Shown here piece after piece: positions 41,582 through 51,093 of a stretch of DNA of 64,000 nucleotides. Within the stretch, counting starts at the first letter, position 1. Each line of letters starts with the position of its first letter. The translations under genes and the position numbers were made by a program. The DNA is from G963666535 sp963666535 (GTDB lineage: Bacteria; Bacillota; Clostridia; Oscillospirales; Oscillospiraceae). The notes under the pieces are model-generated. The model worked only from the letters and a program-made list of their open reading frames with translations, made no database searches and was not told where the DNA came from. Location of the stretch: contig OY762913.1 of NCBI GenBank assembly GCA_963666535.1, positions 1,054,001-1,118,000 on the forward strand, given 5' to 3'.

Positions 41582-42793
41582 GTGGGTTGTGTTGCCTGTC
41601 AGCCGATTTTAAACACAAGAAAACGTGTGTTTGGATATGAACTGCTGTACCGAACCAGCATGGAAAGCGCTGGCTATGACGCGGAAGACGGTGTTACCGC
41701 AACCAGGGAACTGCTGGCCACGGCCTTTGGAGATATCGGGATTCAAAAGATAACCGGTGGCCGAAGAACTTTTGTCAATTTTCCAGCCGCATTGCTCGAA
41801 AGTGATATTCCCATGCTCTATTCCAAAGATGTTCTGGTGGTGGAGGTTCTGGAGAGTGTGGATCCCTCCCCAGACAATGTGGAGGCGTGCCGACGGCTGA
41901 AAACGAACGGGTACATCATTGCCTTGGATGATTTTAACTACACGCCGGCGCACGATGAACTGGTTAAACTGGCGGATATCATCAAAATTGACTTTTTGCA
42001 GTACGAGGACCACTTTGAACTGAAAAAGCTGATCCGACAGATCAGCAAGCTTGGCGTTAAGGTGCTGCTGGCAGAAAAAGTGGAGACGGAAGAGGATTTC
42101 GAACTTGCAAAAACGCTGGGGTTTACGCTGTTTCAAGGCTTTTTCTTTAGTAGACCAAAGCTCCACGCCGGACACCATCTCAGCCCCATGAAGCTCAGCC
42201 GGTTGCAGCTGCTGAAAAACCTGCAGGCAGAGGAGCTGGATTTCAACGCGATGGCAGAAATCATCAAGCGGGATGTGGTGCTATCTCATAAGCTGCTTCG
42301 AATTGTCAATTCCGCGCACTATGGGCTAAGCTTTTTTGTCAGCAGCATCCTACATGCGTTGACAATCCTCGGAACCGGGGGGACCAAGAAATGGATTTCC
42401 TTCACAGTCCTGGCGGACTGCGCGGGAGACAATGAGCAGGAACTCAGCCGAATGGCGTTGATGCGGGGCCTCTTTATGGAAAAGATCACAGTCCCCATCA
42501 AGCGGAAAAGGGACAAGGAGACATTTTTCCTGTTCGGTCTGTTTTCCATGGCGGATGTGCTGATGGAAGCGCCAATGGATGAAATTCTCAGTCAGACCAA
42601 CTTAGGGGATGAAATTACGATTCCGCTGGTCACTGGCGAGGGCGAATTGGCGGATATTCTTCAAATTATGATCTATTACGAGCATGCCGAGTGGGACAAG
42701 GCCAGCGAGCTGGCAGAGCAGTTCCATATCCCCAAAGATTTGATTTCTAAATACTATATCGATGCGTTGCAGGAAGCATACGAACTGATTTAA
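41582..42793 (+). CDS. EAL-HDOD protein with a degenerate EAL domain (YuxH type)
   Basis: The 403-residue protein has an N-terminal EAL domain and a C-terminal HDOD domain (VVLSHKLLRIVNSAHYGL, then ILGTGGTKKWISF). The EAL motif is ELL in GYELLYRT, and the usual DDFGTG loop is LDDFNY. Phosphodiesterase activity is therefore doubtful, although KID and AEKVE remain. Such proteins may bind cyclic-di-GMP or partners; a Vibrio relative (CdgJ) affects motility. It starts at a GTG after GAGGGTG. Its place inside the fla operon implies a motility role. Confidence 0.9.
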   Translation: MGCVACQPILNTRKRVFGYELLYRTSMESAGYDAEDGVTATRELLATAFGDIGIQKITGGRRTFVNFPAALLESDIPMLYSKDVLVVEVLESVDPSPDNVEACRRLKTNGYIIALDDFNYTPAHDELVKLADIIKIDFLQYEDHFELKKLIRQISKLGVKVLLAEKVETEEDFELAKTLGFTLFQGFFFSRPKLHAGHHLSPMKLSRLQLLKNLQAEELDFNAMAEIIKRDVVLSHKLLRIVNSAHYGLSFFVSSILHALTILGTGGTKKWISFTVLADCAGDNEQELSRMALMRGLFMEKITVPIKRKRDKETFFLFGLFSMADVLMEAPMDEILSQTNLGDEITIPLVTGEGELADILQIMIYYEHAEWDKASELAEQFHIPKDLISKYYIDALQEAYELI

Positions 42794-42815
42794 TCTGGGA
42801 AAGGAGGACTTGCCT

Positions 42816-43274
42816 GTGTGGGATAACCTGTTTGGATCTGTCAACCTTTTGGAAAAGGGGGTGGACGCGACCTGGCTGCGTAACGACGTCATCAGCAATA
42901 ATATAGCAAATGCGGAAACCGCGGGGTTTAAGGCTTCTTCCGTGAACTTTGAAAGTGTTTTTGCCCAGGCGCTTAGCCAGAGCAGTAATGCATCCGATGT
43001 TCTGGTTACCACCGATGAAAAGCACATTTCGGGAAAAGCAGCGCTAGCTGCCACGGATGAGAGCCATATCACAACGGGGGGAGAGTCTGATCTGGATGCG
43101 CTGAAGGGACAGGTTTATACGGCCGAGGACACTTCCATCCGCTATGACGAAAACAATGTAGACGCTGAGAACGAAATGGTGAATTTGGCTAAAAACACCA
43201 TTGAGTATTACGCATTGGTGAGCAAGATGAATTCCGAATTTAATAAGCTAAACACGGCAATTAACGTAACCTGA
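42816..43274 (+). CDS. flgB: Flagellar rod protein FlgB
   Basis: The 152-residue proximal-rod protein has the N-terminal rod motif (WLRNDVISNNIANAETAGFK) and a C-terminal helix (NAENEMVNLAKNTIEYYALV). I chose the GTG at 42816 because AAGGAGG lies 8 nt upstream; a TTG at 42810 is too close. It begins the displaced flgB-flgC-fliE block. Confidence 0.94.
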   Translation: MWDNLFGSVNLLEKGVDATWLRNDVISNNIANAETAGFKASSVNFESVFAQALSQSSNASDVLVTTDEKHISGKAALAATDESHITTGGESDLDALKGQVYTAEDTSIRYDENNVDAENEMVNLAKNTIEYYALVSKMNSEFNKLNTAINVT

Positions 43275-43323
43275 TGAAACGCATGAGTAGCAAGCGGCAT
43301 ATGCCGGATAAGGAGAGATGAGT

Positions 43324-43758
43324 ATGTCATTTTTAGGTGGAATGGATATCAGCGCGTCGGGCCTGTCGGCCCAGCGTATGCGAATGGATGTAATTTCAGA
43401 GAATATTGCCAATGTGGATACCACCCGTACAGAGGAAGGAACGCCGTATACGCGGAAATACGTCGTGCTTGAGGAGCGCAACAGCGACTTTGCCAGTGTG
43501 CTGAAAAGCAGCCAGGGGAACAGCAGCAGTGGCGGTGTGCAGGTGGCGGAGATTGGCAAGGACCCCACCGAGTATGACCTGAAGTACGATCCTACCAATC
43601 CGGATGCCAACGAGGATGGATATGTGCAGATGCCAAACGTGGACATCACCGAGGAAATGGTGGACCTTCTCTCTGCCTATCGTTCCTATGAGGCAAACGT
43701 TACAGCATTTGGCGCGTACAAGGACATGGCGGTTAAGTCCTTTGAGATCGGGACCTGA
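43324..43758 (+). CDS. flgC: Flagellar rod protein FlgC
   Basis: The 144-residue rod protein has DISASGLSAQRMRMDVISEN at the start and NVDITEEMVDLLSAYRSYEA near the end. AAGGAGAG is at 8 nt from the ATG at 43324. It follows flgB and precedes fliE. Confidence 0.95.
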   Translation: MSFLGGMDISASGLSAQRMRMDVISENIANVDTTRTEEGTPYTRKYVVLEERNSDFASVLKSSQGNSSSGGVQVAEIGKDPTEYDLKYDPTNPDANEDGYVQMPNVDITEEMVDLLSAYRSYEANVTAFGAYKDMAVKSFEIGT

Positions 43759-43809
43759 TTAAGGCTGATGCAACGTTAATCTGCATTAGAGAAAGGGGAG
43801 AAAAACAAG

Positions 43810-44118
43810 ATGGCAGGAATCAGTTCTTTGTCCATGGATACCATCAATAGAGTACTGGAGGCAGCGGGAAAACAGACTTCCTCCGGTGAGGGCGAAGGTG
43901 TCAGCTTTGCCAGTATACTCAAAGATACCATTGCAAACTCCGAGGAGCTGAATGTAGACAGCAACCTCTCCACACTGGATCTGCTCACTGGTAATGCAGA
44001 CAACTTGTCCAGCATCCTCATTGCTTCGGAAAAGTCTGAGATTGCGCTAAGTTTGACGGCTCAAATTCGAAACAAAGCCATGGATGCCTATACCCAGATC
44101 ATGAGTATGCAGGTCTGA
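43810..44118 (+). CDS. fliE: MS-ring to rod junction protein FliE
   Basis: The 102-residue protein ends in the FliE signature (SEIALSLTAQIRNKAMDAYT, then QIMSMQV). It links FliF and the rod. The ATG follows AAAGGGGAG. It precedes the export-gate genes. Confidence 0.92.
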   Translation: MAGISSLSMDTINRVLEAAGKQTSSGEGEGVSFASILKDTIANSEELNVDSNLSTLDLLTGNADNLSSILIASEKSEIALSLTAQIRNKAMDAYTQIMSMQV

Positions 44119-44122
44119 TGCA

Positions 44123-44473
44123 ATGGAGTATGTTAAGGCGACAGTCCTGATCATCGTAATCATCGTGGGGGCCTACTACGTAACAAAATTTGTTGCCACA
44201 CGGGGGTTTGTCGGTGTTGGACGCAGCAATCCAGACATCAAGCTGCGTAGTTCGCTTCCGCTGGGAAAAGACAAGCAACTGGTGATCGCAGAAATTGGGG
44301 AGCAAGCGTACATTTTGGGGGTCACTTCACAGCATGTGGAGCTGGTGGATAAGCTTGACCGCGCTGTGCTGGATGAACAACTCCGGCGGGACCCGGAAGA
44401 GGATAAGCAGGTGGGAATCAATTTCAGGCAGGAATTTCTGGAGCGGCTGAGAGGGACCTATAAAGGCCCATGA
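44123..44473 (+). CDS. fliO: Flagellar export protein FliO
   Basis: The 116-residue protein has one membrane helix (residues 5-23) and a short cytoplasmic domain with LPLGKDKQLVIAEIGEQAYI, typical of FliO/FliZ. It helps fold FliP. It starts 4 nt after fliE and lies before fliP. Confidence 0.88.
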   Translation: MEYVKATVLIIVIIVGAYYVTKFVATRGFVGVGRSNPDIKLRSSLPLGKDKQLVIAEIGEQAYILGVTSQHVELVDKLDRAVLDEQLRRDPEEDKQVGINFRQEFLERLRGTYKGP

Positions 44474-44520
44474 TCTCGGGTGAGCGCATTGAATTAAATG
44501 GCTAAGGTGGGACGTAGAAG

Positions 44521-45339
44521 ATGGAAGACAACCAAAGCAAGATAGGCGCCTTGCCAGAGACGGAGGCCGCTGTCCCACGCGACAGGCGGTTAAAACCCCG
44601 CCGAGTAACCAGAGTGCTTCTCATGCTTGTCGTTCTGACCAGCCTGCTGTCCACCACTGCGTTGTGTGCTCCCGTGGATATTGTCGAGTCCCTGCTGAAT
44701 AACGATTCCCAGGCACTGCGGATTATCATCCAGCTGACCCTGATTGCACTGGTACCAACCATGCTGATCATGTTGACGGGCTTTACACGGATCGTCATTG
44801 TACTGTCTATGGTTCGCAACGCCATTGGTTTGCAGAACATGCCGCCCAATATGGTGATTATCGGCCTGTCGCTGTTTATTACATATTTCGTGATGAGTCC
44901 TGCGCTGACACAGATCTCCGACACGGCGCTTGAACCCTATTTGGACGAGCAGATCGGGTACCAGGAGTTTGCCGATTTGGCTATGGCTCCCTTGCGTGAC
45001 TTTATGCTCAAACAGACCTATCAAAGTGATCTGAACTATTTTTGCAATTTGGCCGGCGTGGGCGATGGCGGAGAAGTGGAGAATCTGGATGAGATTCCCC
45101 ATCATGTGGTGATTACAGCCTTTGTCACAAGCGAACTCAAGCATGCCTTTGCCATCGGTTTTTTCATTTACATTCCCTTTATTGTCATTGACATGGTGGT
45201 AGCCAGCACGCTGATGGCGATGGGCATGATGATGCTGCCGCCGGCCACGATCTCTATGCCGTTTAAAATCATGCTGTTCGTGCTGGTGGACGGGTGGCAA
45301 CTGACCATTGGAACATTGATCAACAGCTTTGGCGGGTAG
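44521..45339 (+). CDS. fliP: Flagellar export gate protein FliP
   Basis: The 272-residue protein has a cleavable-type N-terminal segment (hydrophobic run near residues 30-49, then APVD) after an unusually long charged leader of about 28 residues. Four membrane helices and the motif FTRIVIVLSMVRNAIG follow. It forms the export channel with FliQ and FliR. The ribosome site is weak. Confidence 0.95.
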   Translation: MEDNQSKIGALPETEAAVPRDRRLKPRRVTRVLLMLVVLTSLLSTTALCAPVDIVESLLNNDSQALRIIIQLTLIALVPTMLIMLTGFTRIVIVLSMVRNAIGLQNMPPNMVIIGLSLFITYFVMSPALTQISDTALEPYLDEQIGYQEFADLAMAPLRDFMLKQTYQSDLNYFCNLAGVGDGGEVENLDEIPHHVVITAFVTSELKHAFAIGFFIYIPFIVIDMVVASTLMAMGMMMLPPATISMPFKIMLFVLVDGWQLTIGTLINSFGG

Positions 45340-45358
45340 CCAGGAAGGGTGACAGAAT

Positions 45359-45631
45359 ATGCTTTCGCAGGTTGAAATACTAACTGTAATGAAAAGCGCA
45401 ATTTTTACCGTTTTAATGTCTTCCATGCCCATGCTGCTGGCCGCGTTGGTAGTCGGTGTGCTGATTTCCATCTTCCAGGCAACCACCCAAATCAACGAAC
45501 AGACGCTGGCCTTTGTGCCGAAAATCATCTGCATTCTGCTTTCTCTGTTGGTATTTGGAGGATGGATTTTAAACAATCTTACCGATTTCACCACGCAATT
45601 GTATCAATCCATTGAGATTATACTGGCATAG
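45359..45631 (+). CDS. fliQ: Flagellar export gate protein FliQ
   Basis: The 90-residue protein has two membrane helices and the family motif LISIFQATTQINEQTLAFVP. AAGGGTG precedes the ATG. It lies 2 nt before fliR. Confidence 0.96.
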   Translation: MLSQVEILTVMKSAIFTVLMSSMPMLLAALVVGVLISIFQATTQINEQTLAFVPKIICILLSLLVFGGWILNNLTDFTTQLYQSIEIILA

Positions 45632-45633
45632 CT

Positions 45634-46425
45634 ATGACGATCATGACGCAAATAAGCGAGCATTTTGATTATCTGATGCTGCTCTTCCTGCGGGTGAGCG
45701 GGCTGCTGATCGGAAACCCCATATTTGGGCGCAAAAATGTGCCCGGTATGTTGAAGATCGGATTTTGCTTTATCCTGACGCTCGTCTTTGCTACGGCATT
45801 GCCGATCCCGGAAAGCTATCCGGTCTATACCCATATCATGGGGTATGCGCTTACCTGTATCCGAGAGCTGATGTTTGGCTTGGCCATGGGCTTTGTCATG
45901 ACGGCGATGTTCAATCTGGTGATCACGGCCGGCAGCATGATGGATCTGCAGATCGGTTTTAGCATGGTCAATATCTATGATCCGCAGGACAACACACAGC
46001 TGCCTATTTCCGGCAGCACGTTCAACATCATGCTGATCATTCTTTTCTTTGGTATGGATGGGCATTTGCGGCTCATCGATATCTTGTATGCGACCATTTC
46101 CGAGATCCCCATCGGATCAGCGATGATTGCAGGGGATATTGCCTGGGTGGCAGCAGAGGTCATGAGCTCCTCTTTTGCACTGAGCACCATGATGGCCATG
46201 CCTGTGGTAGCGGCCGGACTGCTGTTGGAGATTGGTCTTGGTATCATTATCCGCACTGTGCCGCAGATGAATATGTTCGTTGTGGGCATCCCGCTGAAAA
46301 TTGTGGTGGGACTGATCGTATTGATGGGTACCTTCGCCATCTTCGTTGGTTTTTCCAGAGAGATTACGGACCAGATGTTCGGCTATATTGAGACGATGTT
46401 CCAGTATTTCAGAGGTGGGGTATGA
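45634..46425 (+). CDS. fliR: Flagellar export gate protein FliR
   Basis: The 263-residue protein has about six membrane helices and conserved FGRKNVPGMLKIGF near residue 30. It completes the FliP-Q-R channel. No clear ribosome site is seen, so coupling to fliQ is likely. It overlaps flhB by 4 nt (ATGA). Confidence 0.94.
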   Translation: MTIMTQISEHFDYLMLLFLRVSGLLIGNPIFGRKNVPGMLKIGFCFILTLVFATALPIPESYPVYTHIMGYALTCIRELMFGLAMGFVMTAMFNLVITAGSMMDLQIGFSMVNIYDPQDNTQLPISGSTFNIMLIILFFGMDGHLRLIDILYATISEIPIGSAMIAGDIAWVAAEVMSSSFALSTMMAMPVVAAGLLLEIGLGIIIRTVPQMNMFVVGIPLKIVVGLIVLMGTFAIFVGFSREITDQMFGYIETMFQYFRGGV

Positions 46426-47510
46426 GTCAGCAATCCAGCGGAGAGAAAACAGAAAAAGCCTCCCCGAAAAAGAAACGTGACGCTCGAAAAAAAGGTGAGG
46501 TACACAAAAGCCAGGATTTCGTGTCCGCGGTGTCGATGGTGGTGGTGTTTTCTGCCCTGCGCAACGGCTACAGCAGTTTTGCAGAAAGCTCTGGAGGATT
46601 TTTAAAGGAACATCTCTCCAGTGATTACGTTTTGACGCAAAGCGAAAACCTGAGCACTGGAAGGCTGACGGGTGCGTATTTGGATACGCTGCAGGAGGTG
46701 CTGCCCATCGTCCTGCCGCTGATGCTGATCGTCATGCTAACCGGTGTGATGCTTCATGTGGTGCAGGTCGGGCCTATGCTGTCGTTTCAAAAAATAAAGC
46801 CGAATTTCAACAAAATTAATCCCATTCAGGGCTTTAAACGCATTTTTTCTACCGTGACGCTCATGGAAATGGTAAAATCCATTGTCAAGGTTGCTATTCT
46901 GGGGTATATTATTTTCAGAGCCTTTTTACCCCAAATGGACACGTTTCGTAACATGATGTACTTGAACGTGGGTGCCGCGTTTTCTATGATCATAGGTTGG
47001 GCCGCCGATATGGGCTTGCGGATCGGCATTGCACTTCTCATTTTTGCTGTAGTCGATATCTTCTATCAGTGGTGGAAATACGAAAAAGACTTGAAGATGA
47101 CCAAGCAAGAGGTCAAGGAAGAAAACAAGCAGACCGAGGGCGATCCCCAAATTAAGGGTAAGATTCGGCAAAAACAACGGCGAATGAGCGCCATGCGCAT
47201 GATGCAGAACGTAAAGACCGCCGATGTTGTCGTGACGAACCCTACCCATTTTGCGGTGGCACTGCGCTATGACGAGAAGAACGACGCTGCACCGGTCATC
47301 GTTGCCAAGGGGCAGGACTTTTTGGCGCAGCGCATTAAAAAACTTGCCAAGGAAAACAACGTTACCATTGTAGAGAACAAGCCCGTAGCCCGTGCCCTCT
47401 ATGCGGCATGCGAAATCGGGCAGACAGTTCCGCCGGATATGTATCAGGCCATCGCGGACATTCTGATTTATGTCTATAAACTGACCAATAAGCTTCCAGA
47501 TGACCGATAA
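46422..47510 (+). CDS. flhB: Export substrate-specificity protein FlhB
   Basis: The 362-residue protein has a basic N-terminus (EKTEKASPKKKRDARKKGEV), four membrane helices and a cytoplasmic domain. The self-cleavage motif Asn-Pro-Thr-His is at residues 273-276 (VVVTNPTHFAVAL). Cleavage there switches export class together with FliK. Confidence 0.96.
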   Translation: MSQQSSGEKTEKASPKKKRDARKKGEVHKSQDFVSAVSMVVVFSALRNGYSSFAESSGGFLKEHLSSDYVLTQSENLSTGRLTGAYLDTLQEVLPIVLPLMLIVMLTGVMLHVVQVGPMLSFQKIKPNFNKINPIQGFKRIFSTVTLMEMVKSIVKVAILGYIIFRAFLPQMDTFRNMMYLNVGAAFSMIIGWAADMGLRIGIALLIFAVVDIFYQWWKYEKDLKMTKQEVKEENKQTEGDPQIKGKIRQKQRRMSAMRMMQNVKTADVVVTNPTHFAVALRYDEKNDAAPVIVAKGQDFLAQRIKKLAKENNVTIVENKPVARALYAACEIGQTVPPDMYQAIADILIYVYKLTNKLPDDR

Positions 47511-47536
47511 AGTGCGACGAAAGGTATTGTATTTGA

Positions 47537-49594
47537 ATGAAATTGGCTGACATTTCAATCAGTGGCTTGATTCTTGCCGTTATCATGCTTATCATTGTAC
47601 CAATAAAACCATGGCTACTAGACACCTTGTTGATTCTAAATATTACAATTTCCATTTTTATTATGCTGGCCACTTTGTATATCAAAGAGACACTGGAATT
47701 TTCTGTGCTGCCCACGTTATTGCTGATCACAACCCTGTTTCGACTGTCACTGAACCTATCCTCGACAAAGCTGATTTTGGGCAACGGCGGCAAGGCGGGC
47801 ACCGTGATCGAGACCTTTGGCAACTTTGTGATCGGGGGCAGCCTAGTTGTTGGCGTCGTCGTTTTCATTATTATCGTGGCCATTCAGTTTATCGTAATTA
47901 CAAAGGGCGCCGAGCGTGTATCAGAAGTAGCGGCGCGATTCACACTGGATGCAATGCCAGGCAAGCAAATGGCCATTGATGCCGACTTGAATACCGGAGC
48001 GATTGATGAGGCAACCGCCAGAAAACGCCGCAGTGACATTCAAAAGGAAGCTGATTTTTACGGCGCTATGGATGGCGCAAGTAAGTTTATTAAGGGCGAT
48101 GCCATCATCAGCATCATTATTACAGTGGTCAACATTGTGGGCGGACTGATTGTCGGCGTTGTGCTCGGCGGTATGGAGATGTCCGATGCGATTAGCGTTT
48201 ATACGTTGGCGACGGTGGGCGACGGCCTGGTGGGTCAGATCCCGGCTCTTTTGATCTCCACCTCCACCGGTATTGTGGTGACCCGTGCCAATTCCGGCAC
48301 CAGTTTTGGTACCAACCTGGTGAACCAGCTGCTGGCAAACCCCAACGTTATGATGCTTTGTGGTTATATCCTGCTGGTCATTGGTCTGGTGCCTGGGCTT
48401 CCAAAGCTTCAAATTTACATCATTGCCGCTGTTTTGATCGGCGTTGGATTCTACTCCAGGAACAAGGACAAGAAAGAGATAGCCGAAACTGTAGTCAAGC
48501 AGACCAACGAAGCGGAAAAGCAGGCAGAGGAAAAACGAAAGCCGGAAAACGTTCTCAATCTGCTGCAGGTGGAGCAGATGGAACTGGAGTTTGGTTATGG
48601 TTTGGTTCCCATGGTGGACAAAAGCTTGGGCGGCGATCTGCTAGACCGCATTATCATGATCCGCAGACAATGCGCCATCGACCTTGGTATTGTGGTTCCA
48701 TCCATTCGACTGCGCGACAACGTGCGGCTGAATACCAATGAATACATACTGAAGATACAGGGAACGGAGGTAGCCCGGGGATCGGTTATGACCGACCACT
48801 ACCTTGCCATCAACTCGGAAGGCGTAGAGGAAACCATTAGTGGCATTGAGACCGTGGAGCCAACCTTTGGACTGCCTGCCCTTTGGATTGCAAAGAAGCA
48901 GCGGGAAAAAGCAGAGATGCTCGGGTATACCACCATTGACCCGCCCTCGGTGATTACCACCCATCTGATTGAGGTGATAAAGAAGCATGCTTATGAGCTG
49001 ATGAACCGGCAGCAGGTACAGATGCTGCTGGAGAATCTGGCAAAGCAGCAGCCCACCCTGGTGGAGGAAGTAATTCCAAAGGTGTTTTCCTATGGAGAGG
49101 TGCAGAAAATCCTTGCCCGATTGCTGAAAGAGGGCGTACCCATTAAAAACCTGGCGATCATTGTGGAGACACTGGCCGACAACAGCGGCATGACACATAA
49201 TACCGACGAATTGGTGGAGCGCGTCCGGCAGAACCTGAATCGTGTGATTACCGAGCGCTTTCTCAATAGTGATGAAGTGGCGATTATTACCTTGGATGCC
49301 GAAATTGAGCAAATGATCGTGGAGCGCACCAGAAAAACCGAGGGCGGGCCAGTCACGGTTTTGGAGCCGGCGCAGCTCAAGCAGCTTTTAATCGGCACCA
49401 GAGAGACGGTAGAAAAAACTACCATGATGGGCAAACGAGCAGTCGTCTTAACCTCACCCATGGTGCGGGCAAGATTTAAGCGGCTGGTGGAACCAACGCT
49501 GCCAGAATTGACCGTTTTGTCATACAGCGAAGTAGAGCAGAATTATGAAATTCATATTGATGGAATGATCAGGATGGAGAAAAAAGCAAGCTGA
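47537..49594 (+). CDS. flhA: Export gate protein FlhA
   Basis: The 685-residue protein has eight membrane helices in the first 330 residues. The FHIPEP-type loop (ARFTLDAMPGKQMAIDADLN) is followed by a large cytoplasmic domain that binds chaperone-substrate pairs. AAAGGT precedes the ATG. flhF and flhG, which commonly follow flhA, are absent here. Confidence 0.96.
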   Translation: MKLADISISGLILAVIMLIIVPIKPWLLDTLLILNITISIFIMLATLYIKETLEFSVLPTLLLITTLFRLSLNLSSTKLILGNGGKAGTVIETFGNFVIGGSLVVGVVVFIIIVAIQFIVITKGAERVSEVAARFTLDAMPGKQMAIDADLNTGAIDEATARKRRSDIQKEADFYGAMDGASKFIKGDAIISIIITVVNIVGGLIVGVVLGGMEMSDAISVYTLATVGDGLVGQIPALLISTSTGIVVTRANSGTSFGTNLVNQLLANPNVMMLCGYILLVIGLVPGLPKLQIYIIAAVLIGVGFYSRNKDKKEIAETVVKQTNEAEKQAEEKRKPENVLNLLQVEQMELEFGYGLVPMVDKSLGGDLLDRIIMIRRQCAIDLGIVVPSIRLRDNVRLNTNEYILKIQGTEVARGSVMTDHYLAINSEGVEETISGIETVEPTFGLPALWIAKKQREKAEMLGYTTIDPPSVITTHLIEVIKKHAYELMNRQQVQMLLENLAKQQPTLVEEVIPKVFSYGEVQKILARLLKEGVPIKNLAIIVETLADNSGMTHNTDELVERVRQNLNRVITERFLNSDEVAIITLDAEIEQMIVERTRKTEGGPVTVLEPAQLKQLLIGTRETVEKTTMMGKRAVVLTSPMVRARFKRLVEPTLPELTVLSYSEVEQNYEIHIDGMIRMEKKAS

Positions 49595-49623
49595 CCGTGT
49601 TTGCGAAATTGAGGTGAGGCCGA

Positions 49624-50277
49624 TTGAACTGCAAAAAAATACTGGGAACCGGGGATAAAATCGTGATCGTGGATGGTGGCGTGGAATACGTGACCACCGT
49701 TGACGAGGTGTTAGACGAACAGCATTTTTCTGTTCTTCGACCATCAAACAAAAAGCATCACCTTTCTATGCAGGAGGGCGTTTCTTATCGGGCTATTTGT
49801 GTAAAGAGTGTCGGTATCCATTACTTTGATGTGGAGATCGTCGGCACCGAGGAATACGGTTCGATCACGCTTTTCCAACTCAGACAGGTCGGAAATTATT
49901 ATAAAATACAGCGGCGTGGTGCGTATCGCTGTGAGATCCTACTGGATGTCAGAATTAGAAAAAAAGCGCACGGCAAGCAGGAAATTGAAGAATGGATCCA
50001 GGGGAAAACCCTGGACATCAGCGAGATGGGAATGCGGATGCGGCTTCCCGGGCGCTTTACAAAGGGCGATGTCGTGCAATTTGTAATCAGCATCAATAAA
50101 TTCGGACTCTGCACCGTCATGCCGATGACGACGGGTGTTATTGTGCGGGCTATCCCGATACAGGATGGAACCAAGGAAAACTCCTGTGGGATATGTTTCA
50201 GTGAGATTGAGCCAAAGGCAAAGGATACCCTGCTTAAACTGACTATGCTCAGTCAGCGAAACAGTATCCGCTGGTAA
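49624..50277 (+). CDS. PilZ-domain c-di-GMP receptor (YcgR/YpfA type)
   Basis: The 217-residue protein has an N-terminal YcgR-like domain and a C-terminal PilZ domain. The c-di-GMP motifs are intact: Arg98-X3-Arg102 (RGAYR) and DISEMG (131-136). Such proteins brake the motor when c-di-GMP is high. The TTG start follows GAGGTG by 7 nt. It lies between flhA and the sigma-D gene. Confidence 0.92.
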   Translation: MNCKKILGTGDKIVIVDGGVEYVTTVDEVLDEQHFSVLRPSNKKHHLSMQEGVSYRAICVKSVGIHYFDVEIVGTEEYGSITLFQLRQVGNYYKIQRRGAYRCEILLDVRIRKKAHGKQEIEEWIQGKTLDISEMGMRMRLPGRFTKGDVVQFVISINKFGLCTVMPMTTGVIVRAIPIQDGTKENSCGICFSEIEPKAKDTLLKLTMLSQRNSIRW

Positions 50278-50313
50278 GCTGCCACCGAGCGCGGGAAAGG
50301 TGATGATAAGGCC

Positions 50314-51060
50314 ATGACAGACCAGCGCAAAGAAGAGATTGACGTTCTATGGACAGAATTCTTTGAAAGTCCCAATGTGGACGTGAAAAACCAGATTCTA
50401 ACACATTACATTTATCTTGTGGTTGGCGTTGTCAAACGGATGATGCCGCAGTATCGAGAATACTGTGACAAGGATGACCTGATCAGCAGCGGCGTGCTTG
50501 GACTTATTGATGCCGTGGAAAAGTTTGATCAGTCTTTTGATGTGAAGTTTCAGACCTACGCCTCCATCCGCATCCGCGGCGCCGTGATTGACTATTTAAG
50601 AAAACAGGATTGGGCATCTACCGGTTTGCGCCGGAAGCTCAACAGTATACAACGGGCCGGCGAGACGCTGGAGCGTGAGTTAAATCGGGCACCAACGGAT
50701 CGGGAGATAGCGGAACATCTGGGTATGAGTGAGCATGAGCTTGGCTCCGCACTGCAAAAAAGCCAGATGTTCAACGTCATCAATTTTGAAGCAATGGTGT
50801 ATGAAAAAGGGTTTGAGGACGCTTTGGTTGCGGTGCAGCATGATCCGTATCAAGTCGTAGAGAACATGGAAATGAACGGCGCACTGCACCAGGTGATCAA
50901 TGGGCTGCCCGAAAAAGAGCGGATGGTAATTGTTCTGCACTACTACGAGGGAATGACCATGAAAAGTATTGCGAAGATATTGGGTGTGTCTGAGTCTAGA
51001 GTATCACAAATCCATTCCAAAGTCTTACTGAAAATGAGACGGACCATGGAGTCTGCATGA
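50314..51060 (+). CDS. fliA: Flagellar sigma factor sigma-D (FliA/WhiG family)
   Basis: The 248-residue sigma factor has region 2 (DKDDLISSGVLGLIDAVEKF, then YASIRIRGAVIDYLRKQDW), region 3 (LNRAPTDREIAEHL) and region 4 (MTMKSIAKILGVSESRVSQ). It would read the CCGATA-type promoters found at 9965, 10045, 25566, 35895 and 52907. FlgM (55024-55329) is its expected inhibitor. AAGGTG precedes the ATG. Confidence 0.95.
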   Translation: MTDQRKEEIDVLWTEFFESPNVDVKNQILTHYIYLVVGVVKRMMPQYREYCDKDDLISSGVLGLIDAVEKFDQSFDVKFQTYASIRIRGAVIDYLRKQDWASTGLRRKLNSIQRAGETLERELNRAPTDREIAEHLGMSEHELGSALQKSQMFNVINFEAMVYEKGFEDALVAVQHDPYQVVENMEMNGALHQVINGLPEKERMVIVLHYYEGMTMKSIAKILGVSESRVSQIHSKVLLKMRRTMESA

Positions 51061-51093
51061 CAGACAATTGACCAAGAGATAGGAGAACACATT

